The notes: a model not told the origin generated them from the letters alone. Shown: positions 24,455 to 33,884, counted from the stretch's first letter. The stretch: DNA of 64,000 nucleotides from JAPYWM01 sp964489015 (GCA_964489015.1 CAZAXD010000001.1:1-64000); one strand, 5' to 3'. A program made the numbers and translations.

Positions 24455-25762
24455 ATGGCGCAGAGATTAGCGCTCCTTTTGGGTATTGCTTTGCTTGTCG
24501 CACAGCCCGTAGACCCTGCTAAATATCGAGTGGACCCTAGCACTTTTTTGTTTGAGGATGGTCGCACTACGCTTACGGATTATGTGCTAGCGCAGCTTCA
24601 AGCGCATAGTACCTGTTGCGGGCAAGATGGTATCTACGTTGAGCTAAGGATTACCCCAGAAGGCACCTTGGAGGGTGTTCGCCCCATGACTGGCCGTAAT
24701 GACTGCTATAAAAAGTCTGTACAGGATATTCTGCGTCCGCTGCGTTGGAAAGCGGAGGGCTTTCAGACGACTCGAACGGTGTATTATGAGTTTCGGCTTG
24801 CGCGGGAATGTCAAGGAAGCGCTGAGGATAATGTTTACAAGCCGATTCCAGCGCCAGGCGGATTAGCCGCGGGGGCTACGCCGGCTGAGCCTGCCAAAGA
24901 GGTAGCCAAGGCAGAGCCTGCTAAACCGGAGCCTGCTAAGGCAGAGCCTAAAGCACCAGAAGCACCGAAGGCTGTCACCCCGCCGGCTGCGGTTGAAGAA
25001 CCTACGCCGATTCCACCTACGCCATCGATCCCCCAAACGAAAGAGTCTGGTACTTCGCGTTTGTCCTCTGAGTCACCCAAGGCGCAACCCAAGTCAGAGC
25101 CAGCACCTACCCCTTCTTCAGAGCCTGCGCCATCGGCTCCTAAAAAGAAACCCGCCCAGCCCAAGCCGACTCCTTCTCAACCTAGCGATGTCCCCGCTCG
25201 AAAAGGTGGCTTTCAACCGGGGACGCCTCCGCCTGATAAACCAGGAGACCCCCGTCCGCCTGCGATCGTTGGCTCCTTGCCTACAGACTCTGTTCCCCAA
25301 ACCCTAGCGGTCGCCATCCCTAAGAAGTACACGAGCACCGGAGAGAAGCGCCCACCTGAGGCCCATGTGACCTCTTATGCCAATACAGCCGGTCCCCGTT
25401 ATATGGAGCCGGACTATATTAGTGGGCCGATTGCCAAAGCCCTTTACCTCAAAAAGACCTATCGTGAGCTAGGCGCCTGCGGCCTAGTGCACGTTCTGCT
25501 CGAGATTGCCATCGATCAGAATGGCCAAATCCGGGGTTATCGGATTCTCAATGCCAACTCCAAGCTGGTCGCAGATGTCACGCCTCGGGTGCTCCAAGGG
25601 ATGCGTTATAAACCTGTTCCGCTTCCCATGGTGTTTTACGCCGAGTTTAAGATTGATGTAGATTGTGAATCGGATCATCGTAAGCAAAACCTTGACTCGA
25701 TACCCGACTATTTGGTCACGCCAGACCCTAAGCTTATTCGGCCCGCTACTACTAAGCCCTAA
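24455..25762 (+). CDS. Exported protein with two TonB C-terminal-like domains joined by a Pro/Ala/Lys/Glu linker
   Basis: 435 residues. A signal peptide (MAQRLALLLGIALLVAQ) is followed by a first small domain (about 30-120) with GIYVELRITPEGTLEGVRP. A low-complexity linker of about 150 residues is built from PAKAEP/PAPTPSSEP-like units. The C-terminal domain (about 320-410) reads LVHVLLEIAIDQNGQIRGYR and MRYKPVPL, as in TonB C termini. Because the start looks cleavable, the protein may lie free in the periplasm and not act as a classical membrane-anchored TonB; the linker could span the periplasm or peptidoglycan. No ExbB/ExbD is adjacent (those at 62921 onward are distant). Confidence 0.7.
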   Translation: MAQRLALLLGIALLVAQPVDPAKYRVDPSTFLFEDGRTTLTDYVLAQLQAHSTCCGQDGIYVELRITPEGTLEGVRPMTGRNDCYKKSVQDILRPLRWKAEGFQTTRTVYYEFRLARECQGSAEDNVYKPIPAPGGLAAGATPAEPAKEVAKAEPAKPEPAKAEPKAPEAPKAVTPPAAVEEPTPIPPTPSIPQTKESGTSRLSSESPKAQPKSEPAPTPSSEPAPSAPKKKPAQPKPTPSQPSDVPARKGGFQPGTPPPDKPGDPRPPAIVGSLPTDSVPQTLAVAIPKKYTSTGEKRPPEAHVTSYANTAGPRYMEPDYISGPIAKALYLKKTYRELGACGLVHVLLEIAIDQNGQIRGYRILNANSKLVADVTPRVLQGMRYKPVPLPMVFYAEFKIDVDCESDHRKQNLDSIPDYLVTPDPKLIRPATTKP

Positions 25763-25928
25763 GTCAAACTCTAGGTTGCTTTTTGTTATTTCCAGAAGCG
25801 AGTAGTTAGAGACGGGATGAAAAAGCTGCTGCTGGCTGCTTACCTTAGGCGTTGCGGAAGCGTTGGCCAATGGATAAGTGCAACCTTTTTTATTCTTTTT
25901 CGCATTAACTAAGATCGAACCTATGGGC

Positions 25929-26801
25929 ATGCGACAGCTAAAAATCCAGAAGCAAATCACCAATCGGGAGTCGCAGTCACTGGATAAGTACCTGCAAGAA
26001 ATTGGTAAAGTTCCTCTTATTTCGGTAGATGAGGAAGCGGAGCTGGCTAGGCGTATCAAGCAAGGCGATGAAGAGGCCTTAGAGAAGCTTGTACAGGCCA
26101 ATTTGCGCTTTGTCGTGTCCGTGGCTAAGCAGTATCAAAATCAAGGCTTGCCCCTTAATGATCTAATTAGCGAGGGGAATTTGGGTCTTATCAAGGCGGC
26201 CCGGCGCTTTGATGAGACACGAGGGTTTAAGTTCATCTCTTATGCGGTATGGTGGATTCGGCAAAGTATTCTGCAGGCTTTGGCGGAGCAGAGCCGCATC
26301 GTTCGCCTACCCCTCAATCGCGTCGGCGCTCTCAATAAGATCAATAAAGTCTATGCACGGCTTGAGCAGGAGTATGAACGGGAGCCTTCGCCAGAGGAAA
26401 TAGCCGAAGCCATGCAGGGTCTGCATACACCCGAGGAGGTGGCCGAGATCCTGCGTCAGGCAGGCCCGCATGTTTCTTTAGATTCACCGATTGCACTGGG
26501 CGAAGAGACTCGCTTTATTGATGTGCTAGAAGACACCGAAATGCCCCAGCCCGATCAGGTTCTCATGCAGGAGAGCCTACGGCAGGAGATGGCTAAGGCC
26601 CTCGCTACCCTCGAAGAGCGCGAAGCCCAGATCCTTCGTATGCACTATGGTATCGATCAGCGCTATTCGATGACATTGGAGGAGATCGCTGAAAAGCTCG
26701 GCTTGACTCGTGAGCGCGTCCGTCAAATCAAGGAAAAAGCGCTCCGTAAGCTCCGCACTAATCCTGCCGTGTTAGAGCTGCTCCGGCAGTACCTGGGCTG
26801 A
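25929..26801 (+). CDS. rpoD: Primary RNA polymerase sigma factor RpoD/SigA
   Basis: 290 residues, the short form typical of Bacteroidota. It begins [20 protein letters not shown], the conserved start in this phylum, which settles ATG 25929 over 25923 and the TTG at 25878. Region 1.2 is [16 protein letters not shown], region 2 has [20 protein letters not shown], and region 4.2 is [20 protein letters not shown]. It is the factor expected to read the TAnnTTTG boxes found across this window. The upstream 160 nt contain no clear gene. The 3' end overlaps convergent proC by 30 nt. Confidence 0.96.
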   Translation: MRQLKIQKQITNRESQSLDKYLQEIGKVPLISVDEEAELARRIKQGDEEALEKLVQANLRFVVSVAKQYQNQGLPLNDLISEGNLGLIKAARRFDETRGFKFISYAVWWIRQSILQALAEQSRIVRLPLNRVGALNKINKVYARLEQEYEREPSPEEIAEAMQGLHTPEEVAEILRQAGPHVSLDSPIALGEETRFIDVLEDTEMPQPDQVLMQESLRQEMAKALATLEEREAQILRMHYGIDQRYSMTLEEIAEKLGLTRERVRQIKEKALRKLRTNPAVLELLRQYLG

Positions 26802-27617
26802 TTGGGCCGTAAATGGGGACTGCAAGCTAGGTCGTAGGGCCAAAGCTCGCTGATAAGCCGCCCAGACCGCCCTTGACAGAGCAGGGCGCAGCCCCGCTTT
26901 TTCCAACTGATAGATGGCCTCGGCCGTGGTGCCGCCGGGTGAGGTAACCTCGTGTCGAAGCGCGGTGACCAGCTTGCCACTCTGCTCGTAATAAGCAATA
27001 GCCCCCCTAAGAGTTACGAGCACCATCCGTTCGGCCAGGTATCGCGGAAGCCCCATGTGGACACCGGCATCGATAAGCGCTTCCATAAAGAGATAGACAT
27101 AAGCCGGCCCACTACCGGAGAGGGCTGTGGCCATGTCAAGGTATTTTTCTTCCTCTACATAGAGTGCCTCGCCCAGTCGACTCAAGGTGGTGGTAATCAC
27201 TGCATGGGCAGGAGGCTTCAGGGCTTGTGAGGTCCAGACAGTGAGGCCGGCCCCTATCCGACCTGGCGTATTAGGCATAGCCCGAGCTATGGCCGATACC
27301 TGCAGCAGCTGGGCTATTTGTGCCATAGCGAAGCCCGTCATGACGGAAAGCACATAGGAGTCAGGATGAAGCAGGGGTTGTAAGGGCGGTAGGGCGCCGC
27401 TGGCCTGCTGGGGCTTCAGGCACAGTACTACGTAATCGACCGGTGCAGTGACCCCCTCTGGGGATAGGGCCGTGGCTCCGCCCAGCCGCTCTGCTAGATA
27501 AGCCGCACGCCCCCCGCGTTTTCCTAAAAAGGTAATATGGGCTGCGGGAAACGCCTCCCGAATCGCTGTGCCCAAGGTTTCTCCCATGACCCCAGGCCCA
27601 ACGACTAGAACATGCAT
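26772..27617 (-). CDS. proC: Pyrroline-5-carboxylate reductase
   Basis: 281 residues. The last step of proline synthesis: NAD(P)H-dependent reduction of pyrroline-5-carboxylate. The N-terminal Rossmann start is [16 protein letters not shown], with [11 protein letters not shown], and the C-terminal dimer domain has [21 protein letters not shown] and [13 protein letters not shown], all family signatures. It begins one nt inside the gcvH stop, so both are one transcript. Confidence 0.95.
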   Translation of the reverse strand: MHVLVVGPGVMGETLGTAIREAFPAAHITFLGKRGGRAAYLAERLGGATALSPEGVTAPVDYVVLCLKPQQASGALPPLQPLLHPDSYVLSVMTGFAMAQIAQLLQVSAIARAMPNTPGRIGAGLTVWTSQALKPPAHAVITTTLSRLGEALYVEEEKYLDMATALSGSGPAYVYLFMEALIDAGVHMGLPRYLAERMVLVTLRGAIAYYEQSGKLVTALRHEVTSPGGTTAEAIYQLEKAGLRPALSRAVWAAYQRALALRPSLQSPFTAQSAQVLPEQL

Positions 27618-27997
27618 TAGCCAATGTGGGCCTGATAGGCCTCTGAACTCAAAAGACCCTCTAATTCGGCAGGATCCTCTAAGCGGATTCGGATCATCCA
27701 GCCTTCCTCGTAAGGGTCTTGATTGACCTTCTCGGGACTCTGGTTTAGGATGGGGTTCTTTTCTAAGATAGTAGCAGTCACGGGTAGGTACAAATCGGAA
27801 ACGGTCTTGACCGCTTCGACGGAGCCAAATACGGCGCCGGCAGGTAGGGTCTGGCCTACCGTCGGAATATCTATGTACACAATGTCACCTAGCTCCTTCT
27901 GGGCAAAATCAGTAATACCTACTATCGCTTCATTATCAGCCAAGAGACGGATCCACTCGTGCTCCTTGGTGTAGCGCAGATTAGCAGGGAAGTGCAT
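27617..27997 (-). CDS. gcvH: Glycine cleavage system H protein
   Basis: 126 residues. A lipoyl-carrier protein that shuttles the aminomethyl group between the P, T and L proteins. The lipoylated lysine is in GSVEAVKTVSDL, and the N terminus LRYTKEHEWIRL is conserved. Longer in-frame starts (to 28171) extend into the promoter region; ATG 27997, 4 nt after the box at 28002-28009, is right. Confidence 0.96.
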   Translation of the reverse strand: MHFPANLRYTKEHEWIRLLADNEAIVGITDFAQKELGDIVYIDIPTVGQTLPAGAVFGSVEAVKTVSDLYLPVTATILEKNPILNQSPEKVNQDPYEEGWMIRIRLEDPAELEGLLSSEAYQAHIG

Positions 27998-28001
27998 GCT
28001 G

Positions 28002-28009
28002 CAAAAGTA
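28002..28009 (-). promoter_or_regulatory. Promoter box TACTTTTG for gcvH-proC
   Basis: TAnnTTTG match, 4 nt before ATG 27997. Confidence 0.62.
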
Positions 28010-28093
28010 GCGACTTGCCTCTATATCCTCCGCGCTAAAGCCAACCGGATTTTGATATATAGAGGGTGGGGTTTGGTAGTTTGGGAAATTTTG

Positions 28094-28101
28094 TACCTTC
28101 G
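28094..28101 (+). promoter_or_regulatory. Promoter box TACCTTCG for the T9SS cargo protein
   Basis: One mismatch to TAnnTTTG, 7 nt before ATG 28109. Confidence 0.5.
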
Positions 28102-28108
28102 CTACGAT

Positions 28109-29005
28109 ATGCGATACCTTGCTACACTTGTCGTAGGATGGGCTGCCCTTTTGTATGGGCAATGTAATCAATGTACGCCAGATGCCAGTCAGAGTCCGCT
28201 GCCGTATGGGTTTAGACCTGATCCGCTGCAGCTGCCGCCCGGTATAGATACCTCGTTGGTGATTTACTTTACTTTTCCTGACACGGCTCGGGCATCTGGC
28301 AACCTTGTCACGCCCAATTATGCGATCTGGGTGGACTCGCTGCGGCTAGATGTGGGTCTAATTACTGAACAAGACGGTTCACCTTTTGCCTATGATGTCT
28401 CCAATCCGTCTGCAGGTCCTATGCACTTTGACCAGTTACATCGTTATAAGCAGTGGCGGACTAATCCGGTTCAGTACGCGAATTTCATAGTCTACCAAAA
28501 CCCTGGTGGTACTGCTGGTCGGACGCCCCCCATTGGTTGTGCTCGCGTTTGTATTCGCACTAGCAGCACTGTCGGTAGCGACACCCTGCGCGTAAAAGTG
28601 CGTGTTTTTGTCACGTCCTTGACGGACGCAGCCAACAAGGATACAACGAACCTCATGCCTGTCTTACTTGGTCAGCCTGCCTATCTAGATACGGTCTTTC
28701 GCTATGCTATTGTCATTTCTAACGCCCCCGCCTCCTTGCCGTCGGTTCAAGGCGTTTTATCCCACCTCCGCGTAGTACCTAATCCGGCTTACGGGGAGGC
28801 TACTTTGAAATATGAAGTTTTGAAGCCTACCGAGTTAACTTTGCGCGTGTATAGCGTAGATGGGCGTGAGGTCTTTGTGCAGCATTTGGGCATGCAGGTT
28901 CCCGGCTCTCATGAAGAAATACTACGCTTGTCTGCCGGTTATTATCATGTCGTGCTACAGACCCCTGCTGGGGCCACCTCTACGAGGCTGACTGTGGTTG
29001 AGTAA
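28109..29005 (+). CDS. Secreted protein with T9SS type A sorting domain
   Basis: 298 residues. A signal peptide (MRYLATLVVGWAALLYGQ) precedes a beta-rich domain of unknown family (about 20-215). The C-terminal 80 residues (LRVVPNPAYGEATLKYEV, LRVYSVDGREV, LSAGYYHVVL) form a typical type A sorting domain, so the protein should be moved across the outer membrane by T9SS. A longer frame from 27959 overlaps gcvH and its promoter and is not used. A strong terminator follows. Confidence 0.82.
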   Translation: MRYLATLVVGWAALLYGQCNQCTPDASQSPLPYGFRPDPLQLPPGIDTSLVIYFTFPDTARASGNLVTPNYAIWVDSLRLDVGLITEQDGSPFAYDVSNPSAGPMHFDQLHRYKQWRTNPVQYANFIVYQNPGGTAGRTPPIGCARVCIRTSSTVGSDTLRVKVRVFVTSLTDAANKDTTNLMPVLLGQPAYLDTVFRYAIVISNAPASLPSVQGVLSHLRVVPNPAYGEATLKYEVLKPTELTLRVYSVDGREVFVQHLGMQVPGSHEEILRLSAGYYHVVLQTPAGATSTRLTVVE

Positions 29006-29026
29006 AGGATTAGCTTAGCTGACTTT

Positions 29027-29065
29027 ATCGGCGAACTGGAGGCCCCGGTTCGCCGATTTTGTTTT
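29027..29065 (+). terminator. Intrinsic terminator
   Basis: A stem of about 13 bp starting ATCGGCGAAC and closing GTTCGCCGAT, followed by TTTGTTTT, 22 nt after the stop of the T9SS cargo gene. Confidence 0.85.
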
Positions 29066-29074
29066 AGTACAGGC

Positions 29075-29082
29075 TACCTTTG
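29075..29082 (+). promoter_or_regulatory. Promoter box TACCTTTG for the CcmF-like gene
   Basis: Exact box 2 nt before ATG 29085 and 5 nt before ATG 29088; the second ATG fits the usual spacing better. Confidence 0.6.
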
Positions 29083-29087
29083 TCATG

Positions 29088-31826
29088 ATGGATGGACTAG
29101 GGCTGGTTGCGATCGGACTAAGCTGGGTAGGGGCGTTGTGGAGTGCCTGGGCTTGGTATGAAGGAGGGGCCCCTGTATGGCGGCGGCTGGGCTGGGGGGC
29201 TTGGATCTTGCATAGTGCCGGCGTGGTAGGGGCCATGGCGCTATTGTTTTATCTCTTGTTAGCGTCTGATTTTAGCTATCATTACGCATGGGCCCACGGG
29301 TCGAGACTGTTATCATGGGCCTATAGGCTTGCAGCGGTATGGGAGGGCCAAGAGGGAAGCTTTCTGCTCTGGATGCTGTGGCATGTGGTTTTAGGTTGGG
29401 GGCTGCTATTATCCAAGAATACATACCGTTATGATCTGGCAGGCGGTGTAGCGCTAGTAAATGGCTTCTTGAGTACGTTTCTGTTAGGGGCGACAGCGGA
29501 TCGCTGGCTGTTAGGGCTCGTGGGTGCTTTCTTTTGGTGGCTGCTGATGGGGCGCCAATGGAAGGGGTGGATAGCCCTGGGCATCGCTGGGTTCTTAGCA
29601 GTGGCAGCTGCCTTATTGCCCCTCCAGGTCTTGGGACTAGTAGGTGGGGGTGGACTCTTAGCTGCATGGCTAGGCAGGCCCTGGTTAGGGCGTGTGCCTG
29701 TGGTGTCCATGGTTGTCGTGTTGTGGTTACCTCTTTTTGGTGAGATGCTGGGTAGCTATCCTTTCCTCCGGCTCTGGGAAGTCAAGCCTGAGGTGCCCAC
29801 TGGCTTCGTGCCTTCTGATGGAAACGGGCTAAATCCCCTCCTGCAGAGCTTCTGGATGGTTATCCACCCCCCTGTGTTATTTATGGGCTATGCTTTAGCT
29901 ATTCTGCCTTTTTTAGAGGGGGTGCGGCTTAGTTATCAAGCTGGGGTAAGCCCCGGTGACACGCGGCGTCTCCTGCGTTATACGTGGCTGGCCGTTGGCG
30001 GCTTAGGGGCTGGCATAGCACTCGGCGCGCTGTGGGCCTATGAGACGCTAAACTTTGGCGGTTACTGGAATTGGGATCCGGTGGAGAATGCATCCTTGGC
30101 GCCTTGGCTCATGCTAGTCATGGGGGGGCATTTCGTATGGCTATATCGGCGGGGCCGGACTGGCCTAACGCTATCCTTGGCGCCTTTGCTCATGGCCTGG
30201 CCGCTCGTACTTTATAGCGCTTATCTGACACGAAGTGGCGTTTTGGCGGATAGCTCTGTCCATAGCTTTACGGATTTAGGTCTGGGAGGCGGGCTCCTGT
30301 ATGGTGTGCTGATTAGTTTAGCGGTGGCAATAGATCGGCTGATTACCCAAAATCGAGAGGCTTATAAATGGCGGTGGGAAGCGCTGAGTGTAGGGGGGCT
30401 TCTGCTCGGTGCTATAGCCATGGGCATTTTACTACTTACGAGTTTGCCCGTACTCAATCTGATATTGGGGACGCGGTGGGCGTTAGGAAGCGGTGCTTTA
30501 CGGGTTTATTACGAGTGGGCGGCCTTGCTTACGTTTCCGGCGCTATTCTTGATGGGTTATGCCTATGTGCAGGCGTGGCGTGCCAAGGGCTGGCGGGCTG
30601 TTACGTGGGCAGCAGCTGTCGGTCTCTTAGGCCTTATCGCTGGCCTGTGGTATAAAGAGTGGGATTTTGTCTTTCATGAGGCCTATCGTCAGGGCCTTTC
30701 TGCGGACTGGTTGACGCGCATCCGCTCCAGTCTTTATCTGGTCGTGGATGATCTTTTACTGGGTGGCGCCTTGATTGGGTTAGGAGCGGTCGCAGCGGTG
30801 GTGCTAGCGAAGCGCCGAGGCAGCTTGGCTGGGTCTCTCGCTCACGCGGGGTTTTCCCTTATGGTCGTAGGGGCGGTGTTTTCTAGCGGGTATGAACGAG
30901 TTTTGAGCGTACCCATATCGCCGAGTTTTGGGCAAAGCGCTGATAACATCTTGCTGGCTAAGGGCATGCGTGCGGCGGCGCTGGGTTATTGGATAGCGTA
31001 CGAAGGCATGACTGTACCTTTGCCGCCTCTGCGAGACTTCCAGGTCGTTCTATCAGAAGAGGGGCAAAAGCTCTGGCGCTTTCGGGATAGCCTGGGGCTC
31101 TCCTATCAGGTATGGTTGCCCGAGGTGCTTTTTTCGGAAGCGAAGGTCCTGCCCACTTCATCTGCCATTTATGAGCGGTTTATTATCGAGAATGTTGCGC
31201 TTTTACCCGTCCAGCCTGCGGATAATGCCTATCGTTACCGGCTCAAGCTGATTTCTTTTTCAGATACCACGGTCGCGTACCCCTTGACACTCAAGGCGGA
31301 TATCAGCGAAAAGACGGGACTTCTGGCCCACCCAGCGCATGTACGTTTCTGGCATGGAGATCTGTATGTTCACTTAGTGAGTGTGCCGCGTTTGGAGGGG
31401 CGTGGTTTTGGGCAGTTTGGTATGGCCCTGGCGATAGGGGAAGAGCAAGTGTGGTCGGAAGAGCAGGTGGGTCTTCGCTTTGAGCGGCTAACGGAGGTAG
31501 AGGGGACCCCACATCCCACCTATCGCGCGTGGGTACGGGTTTGGCGAGGGCTCCCGACTCTAGGCCAGTCCGTTCCGGTTTCGTTTTCTATCGTAGGGCG
31601 GGAACTGCAAACGCCGTCTCAGAGTGTACCGGCTCAGGGCCTTGCTATCCGCGTCGACCGCATAGACCCGGCCGCTAAAAAGATCCACTTCCTCATCCAG
31701 ATTCGTCAGCAGCCGGATGCTTTCGTGGGGGTGAAGGTTTTGTACAAGCCCTTCATCGGGCTTTTGTGGGCGGGAATTGCGCTGATGCTTATCGGGGTAG
31801 CTGTAGGGGTATGGCGCCACCGATGA
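29088..31826 (+). CDS. CcmF-like cytochrome c heme lyase (CcsA/CcmF family)
   Basis: 912 residues with a dozen or more membrane segments. The WWD-type heme-handling loop YWNWDPVENASLAPWL (about 325-340) defines the CcmF/CcsA superfamily, and PPVLFMGYA precedes it as in CcmF. A periplasmic domain (about 620-880) and a last helix near the C terminus also fit CcmF. It would attach heme to apocytochrome c on the periplasmic side. No other ccm genes are close. Start chosen at 29088 from the box spacing; 29085 (one more Met) cannot be excluded. Confidence 0.87.
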   Translation: MDGLGLVAIGLSWVGALWSAWAWYEGGAPVWRRLGWGAWILHSAGVVGAMALLFYLLLASDFSYHYAWAHGSRLLSWAYRLAAVWEGQEGSFLLWMLWHVVLGWGLLLSKNTYRYDLAGGVALVNGFLSTFLLGATADRWLLGLVGAFFWWLLMGRQWKGWIALGIAGFLAVAAALLPLQVLGLVGGGGLLAAWLGRPWLGRVPVVSMVVVLWLPLFGEMLGSYPFLRLWEVKPEVPTGFVPSDGNGLNPLLQSFWMVIHPPVLFMGYALAILPFLEGVRLSYQAGVSPGDTRRLLRYTWLAVGGLGAGIALGALWAYETLNFGGYWNWDPVENASLAPWLMLVMGGHFVWLYRRGRTGLTLSLAPLLMAWPLVLYSAYLTRSGVLADSSVHSFTDLGLGGGLLYGVLISLAVAIDRLITQNREAYKWRWEALSVGGLLLGAIAMGILLLTSLPVLNLILGTRWALGSGALRVYYEWAALLTFPALFLMGYAYVQAWRAKGWRAVTWAAAVGLLGLIAGLWYKEWDFVFHEAYRQGLSADWLTRIRSSLYLVVDDLLLGGALIGLGAVAAVVLAKRRGSLAGSLAHAGFSLMVVGAVFSSGYERVLSVPISPSFGQSADNILLAKGMRAAALGYWIAYEGMTVPLPPLRDFQVVLSEEGQKLWRFRDSLGLSYQVWLPEVLFSEAKVLPTSSAIYERFIIENVALLPVQPADNAYRYRLKLISFSDTTVAYPLTLKADISEKTGLLAHPAHVRFWHGDLYVHLVSVPRLEGRGFGQFGMALAIGEEQVWSEEQVGLRFERLTEVEGTPHPTYRAWVRVWRGLPTLGQSVPVSFSIVGRELQTPSQSVPAQGLAIRVDRIDPAAKKIHFLIQIRQQPDAFVGVKVLYKPFIGLLWAGIALMLIGVAVGVWRHR

Positions 31827-31853
31827 GCCGGCCCCGAGCTGACTATTTGGTAC

Positions 31854-31861
31854 TACCTTTG
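31854..31861 (+). promoter_or_regulatory. Promoter box TACCTTTG for the Xaa-Pro aminopeptidase gene
   Basis: Exact box, 4 nt before GTG 31866. Confidence 0.6.
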
Positions 31862-31865
31862 CGGC

Positions 31866-33119
31866 GTGTTTCGTGATGTGGATTTGCCAGCTGCTGTATT
31901 TCAACGGCATCGGGCAAAGCTTATGGCGCAGTTACCTCAGGGTACGGCTGCGATTATCTTTGCAGGGGATGTGTTGCCAAGTGAAAATGCCGATGCTTCG
32001 CATCCGTTTTCGGTCAATAGTTCGTACTACTATCTAACGGGGCTTCGACAAGCGGGGGGGATCTTGTGGCTTTATCCGGAGGCGCCCTTGGCAGAGCAGC
32101 GGGAAGTGTTGTTTATTCCCGTGGCCTCAGCCCATCAGCGGCTGTGGGAAGGCTGGAGCTACAGTTTGGAGGAGGCAGCGGCGGTGAGCGGGGTGCCCCA
32201 GGTTGTGCCTTTGACCGAATGGTCTACGTTCTTTCGTCGGTGCATTGGGCTGGTAGAAGGGATTGGGCTTGACTTCAACGAACATGAGCGGCAAACGCGG
32301 GGTCAGCTCGCCACGCCTGCCCATCGTCTGGCCCGGAAGCTGCAGCAAGAGCTGCCTGCCCACCGTCTTTATCGCTTAGCGCCCCTTTTGTATCGCCTGC
32401 GCAGTGTCAAGGACCCGGAAGAGATAGCCCAGCTTCAGCAAGCGATAGAGGTCACGCAAACCGCCTACAGGCAGATTTTACCGATGCTTCGGGCTGGCAT
32501 TTACGAATACGAAATCGAGGCCGAGATCCTTCGCGTTTTTGTGCAAAATCGAGCTAGCGTTGCCTTTTCCCCGATTATCGCAGGTGGGCCCCGTGCTTGT
32601 GTGCTGCATTATACCTTCAATAGCCAGCCACTGGCGGAGGGTGACCTGGTCTTGATCGATATCGGGGCTAAGCTGGGGATGTATGCGGCCGATCTGACGC
32701 GTACCCTGCCAGTAGGTGCGCCGAGTCGGGAAGTGCTGCATTATGTAGAGTGGGTGGCTGAGGTGCAAGCCTATGCCCAATCTGTACTTCGGCCTGGCCT
32801 CTCCCTCCATGCCTGGCATCAAACGGTAGCGGATTACATACAGGAGGGGCTTATTGCTTTGGGGCTTTTACCGAGGAGCGCCTCGCCTACTGCTTACAAA
32901 AGGTATTTTCCTCATGGACTAGGGCACTTTTTGGGACTGGATGTGCACGACGTGGGGTATCGCTATGAGCCCTTAGAGGCTGGCTGTGTAGTGACCTGTG
33001 AGCCAGGGCTCTATATTCCCGAGAAGGGGATCGGTATCCGGATTGAAAACGACCTTTTAGTCACTGATGCGGGCTGCGAAAACCTTAGCGCTGATCTGCC
33101 TGACCTGTTGGGGCTGTAG
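31866..33119 (+). CDS. pepP: Xaa-Pro aminopeptidase (M24B)
   Basis: 417 residues. The N-terminal creatinase-like domain includes SVNSSYYYLTGL. The catalytic pita-bread domain carries the metal ligands in LVLIDIGAKLG, ADLTRTLPVG, HGLGHFLGLDVHDVG, TCEPGLY and IRIENDLLV. It removes N-terminal residues that precede proline and is normally cytosolic with two Mn2+ ions. GTG is taken as start because it is 4 nt after an exact promoter box. The 3' end overlaps gldH by 53 nt. Confidence 0.92.
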   Translation: MFRDVDLPAAVFQRHRAKLMAQLPQGTAAIIFAGDVLPSENADASHPFSVNSSYYYLTGLRQAGGILWLYPEAPLAEQREVLFIPVASAHQRLWEGWSYSLEEAAAVSGVPQVVPLTEWSTFFRRCIGLVEGIGLDFNEHERQTRGQLATPAHRLARKLQQELPAHRLYRLAPLLYRLRSVKDPEEIAQLQQAIEVTQTAYRQILPMLRAGIYEYEIEAEILRVFVQNRASVAFSPIIAGGPRACVLHYTFNSQPLAEGDLVLIDIGAKLGMYAADLTRTLPVGAPSREVLHYVEWVAEVQAYAQSVLRPGLSLHAWHQTVADYIQEGLIALGLLPRSASPTAYKRYFPHGLGHFLGLDVHDVGYRYEPLEAGCVVTCEPGLYIPEKGIGIRIENDLLVTDAGCENLSADLPDLLGL

Positions 33120-33516
33120 TCCGAGCGGAGAAGCGCTTTTTCAAGAGCGATTGAATGGCCGAGCTTGGTATGGGCAAGATACCTTGTGGGGTGGACTGGT
33201 TATAGAGCGTCCTGATGCCTGCCGCGACTTAGAGCTTGAGATCGCGCTGGAGGCTGATTATCCCTGGCAGAACCTGTATCTCATGAGCTGGGTAGAGCAG
33301 CCAGATGGGTATCGGCAAGAGTCTCGGCTCGAGCTCGTATTTATGGACTCCCTGGGACGCTGGTATGCTGCGAATCGCCATTTCCGACGGTTTATTGCGC
33401 GAGGCTTGCGGTTTGGCATGGCGGGCACTTATCGGATTGGACTCGCTCCCTATGTGAGGCCCGATAGCGTCACCGGGGTGCGACTCATCCGGCTGCGGGC
33501 TTACCCTTGTCCCTAA
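33067..33516 (+). CDS. gldH: Gliding motility/T9SS-associated lipoprotein GldH
   Basis: 149 residues with a short lipoprotein-like signal (MRAAKTLALICLTCWGC). The body has the GldH pattern DYPWQNLYLMSWVEQPDG, LVFMDSLGRWY, FRRFIARGLRFGMAGTYRI. In Flavobacterium GldH is needed for gliding and T9SS function. The ATG lies inside pepP, giving a 53-nt same-strand overlap; no later start keeps the signal. The lipobox (CWGC) is atypical. Confidence 0.8.
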   Translation: MRAAKTLALICLTCWGCSPSGEALFQERLNGRAWYGQDTLWGGLVIERPDACRDLELEIALEADYPWQNLYLMSWVEQPDGYRQESRLELVFMDSLGRWYAANRHFRRFIARGLRFGMAGTYRIGLAPYVRPDSVTGVRLIRLRAYPCP

Positions 33517-33551
33517 TGTTTTTGGCCTGAAATTTGTTCAATCGATTTACT

Positions 33552-33884
33552 ATGCTAACGTTGCTACTCAGTCTTATCCTGATAGGAGGCTCTCCCCAAA
33601 AAGCCACAATAGGACTACGGGGGGCAGGGGATACAACCCCTGTTCTGTGTTACGAGCCTGGGCGTAAAGTCCTAGTCGTTGGGCCTGTCCAAAAGCCTGG
33701 CGATGTGATCGAAGTCCTTAATGTGATCGGGCAGCGCATAGCCATCTTTTCCCTCTCGGAAGGTCAATCCACAGAAGGGCGCCTGTATACTTTTGGGGTG
33801 GGACATTTGCCGGAAGGGCTTTATTATGCGCGCTGGCTAAGTGGGGGCGAGGTGATGCAGGTTCGGCGTTTTGTAATCACGTAG
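33552..33884 (+). CDS. Very short exported protein made mostly of a T9SS type A-like domain
   Basis: 110 residues. A hydrophobic start (MLTLLLSLILIGGSPQ) leads almost directly into about 80 residues shaped like a type A sorting domain: VVGPVQKPGDVIEVLNVIGQR, LPEGLYYARWLSGGE, QVRRFVIT. There is no separate cargo domain. It may be a remnant of a larger cargo gene or a free-standing domain. A TTG at 33534 is upstream and less likely. The end overlaps the convergent racemase gene by 8 nt. Confidence 0.6.
   Translation: MLTLLLSLILIGGSPQKATIGLRGAGDTTPVLCYEPGRKVLVVGPVQKPGDVIEVLNVIGQRIAIFSLSEGQSTEGRLYTFGVGHLPEGLYYARWLSGGEVMQVRRFVIT

Noticed and set aside
25817..25912. 31-codon frame starting MKKLLLAAYL upstream of rpoD
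   Set aside because: Too short, no box and no partner; probably chance in the rpoD leader.
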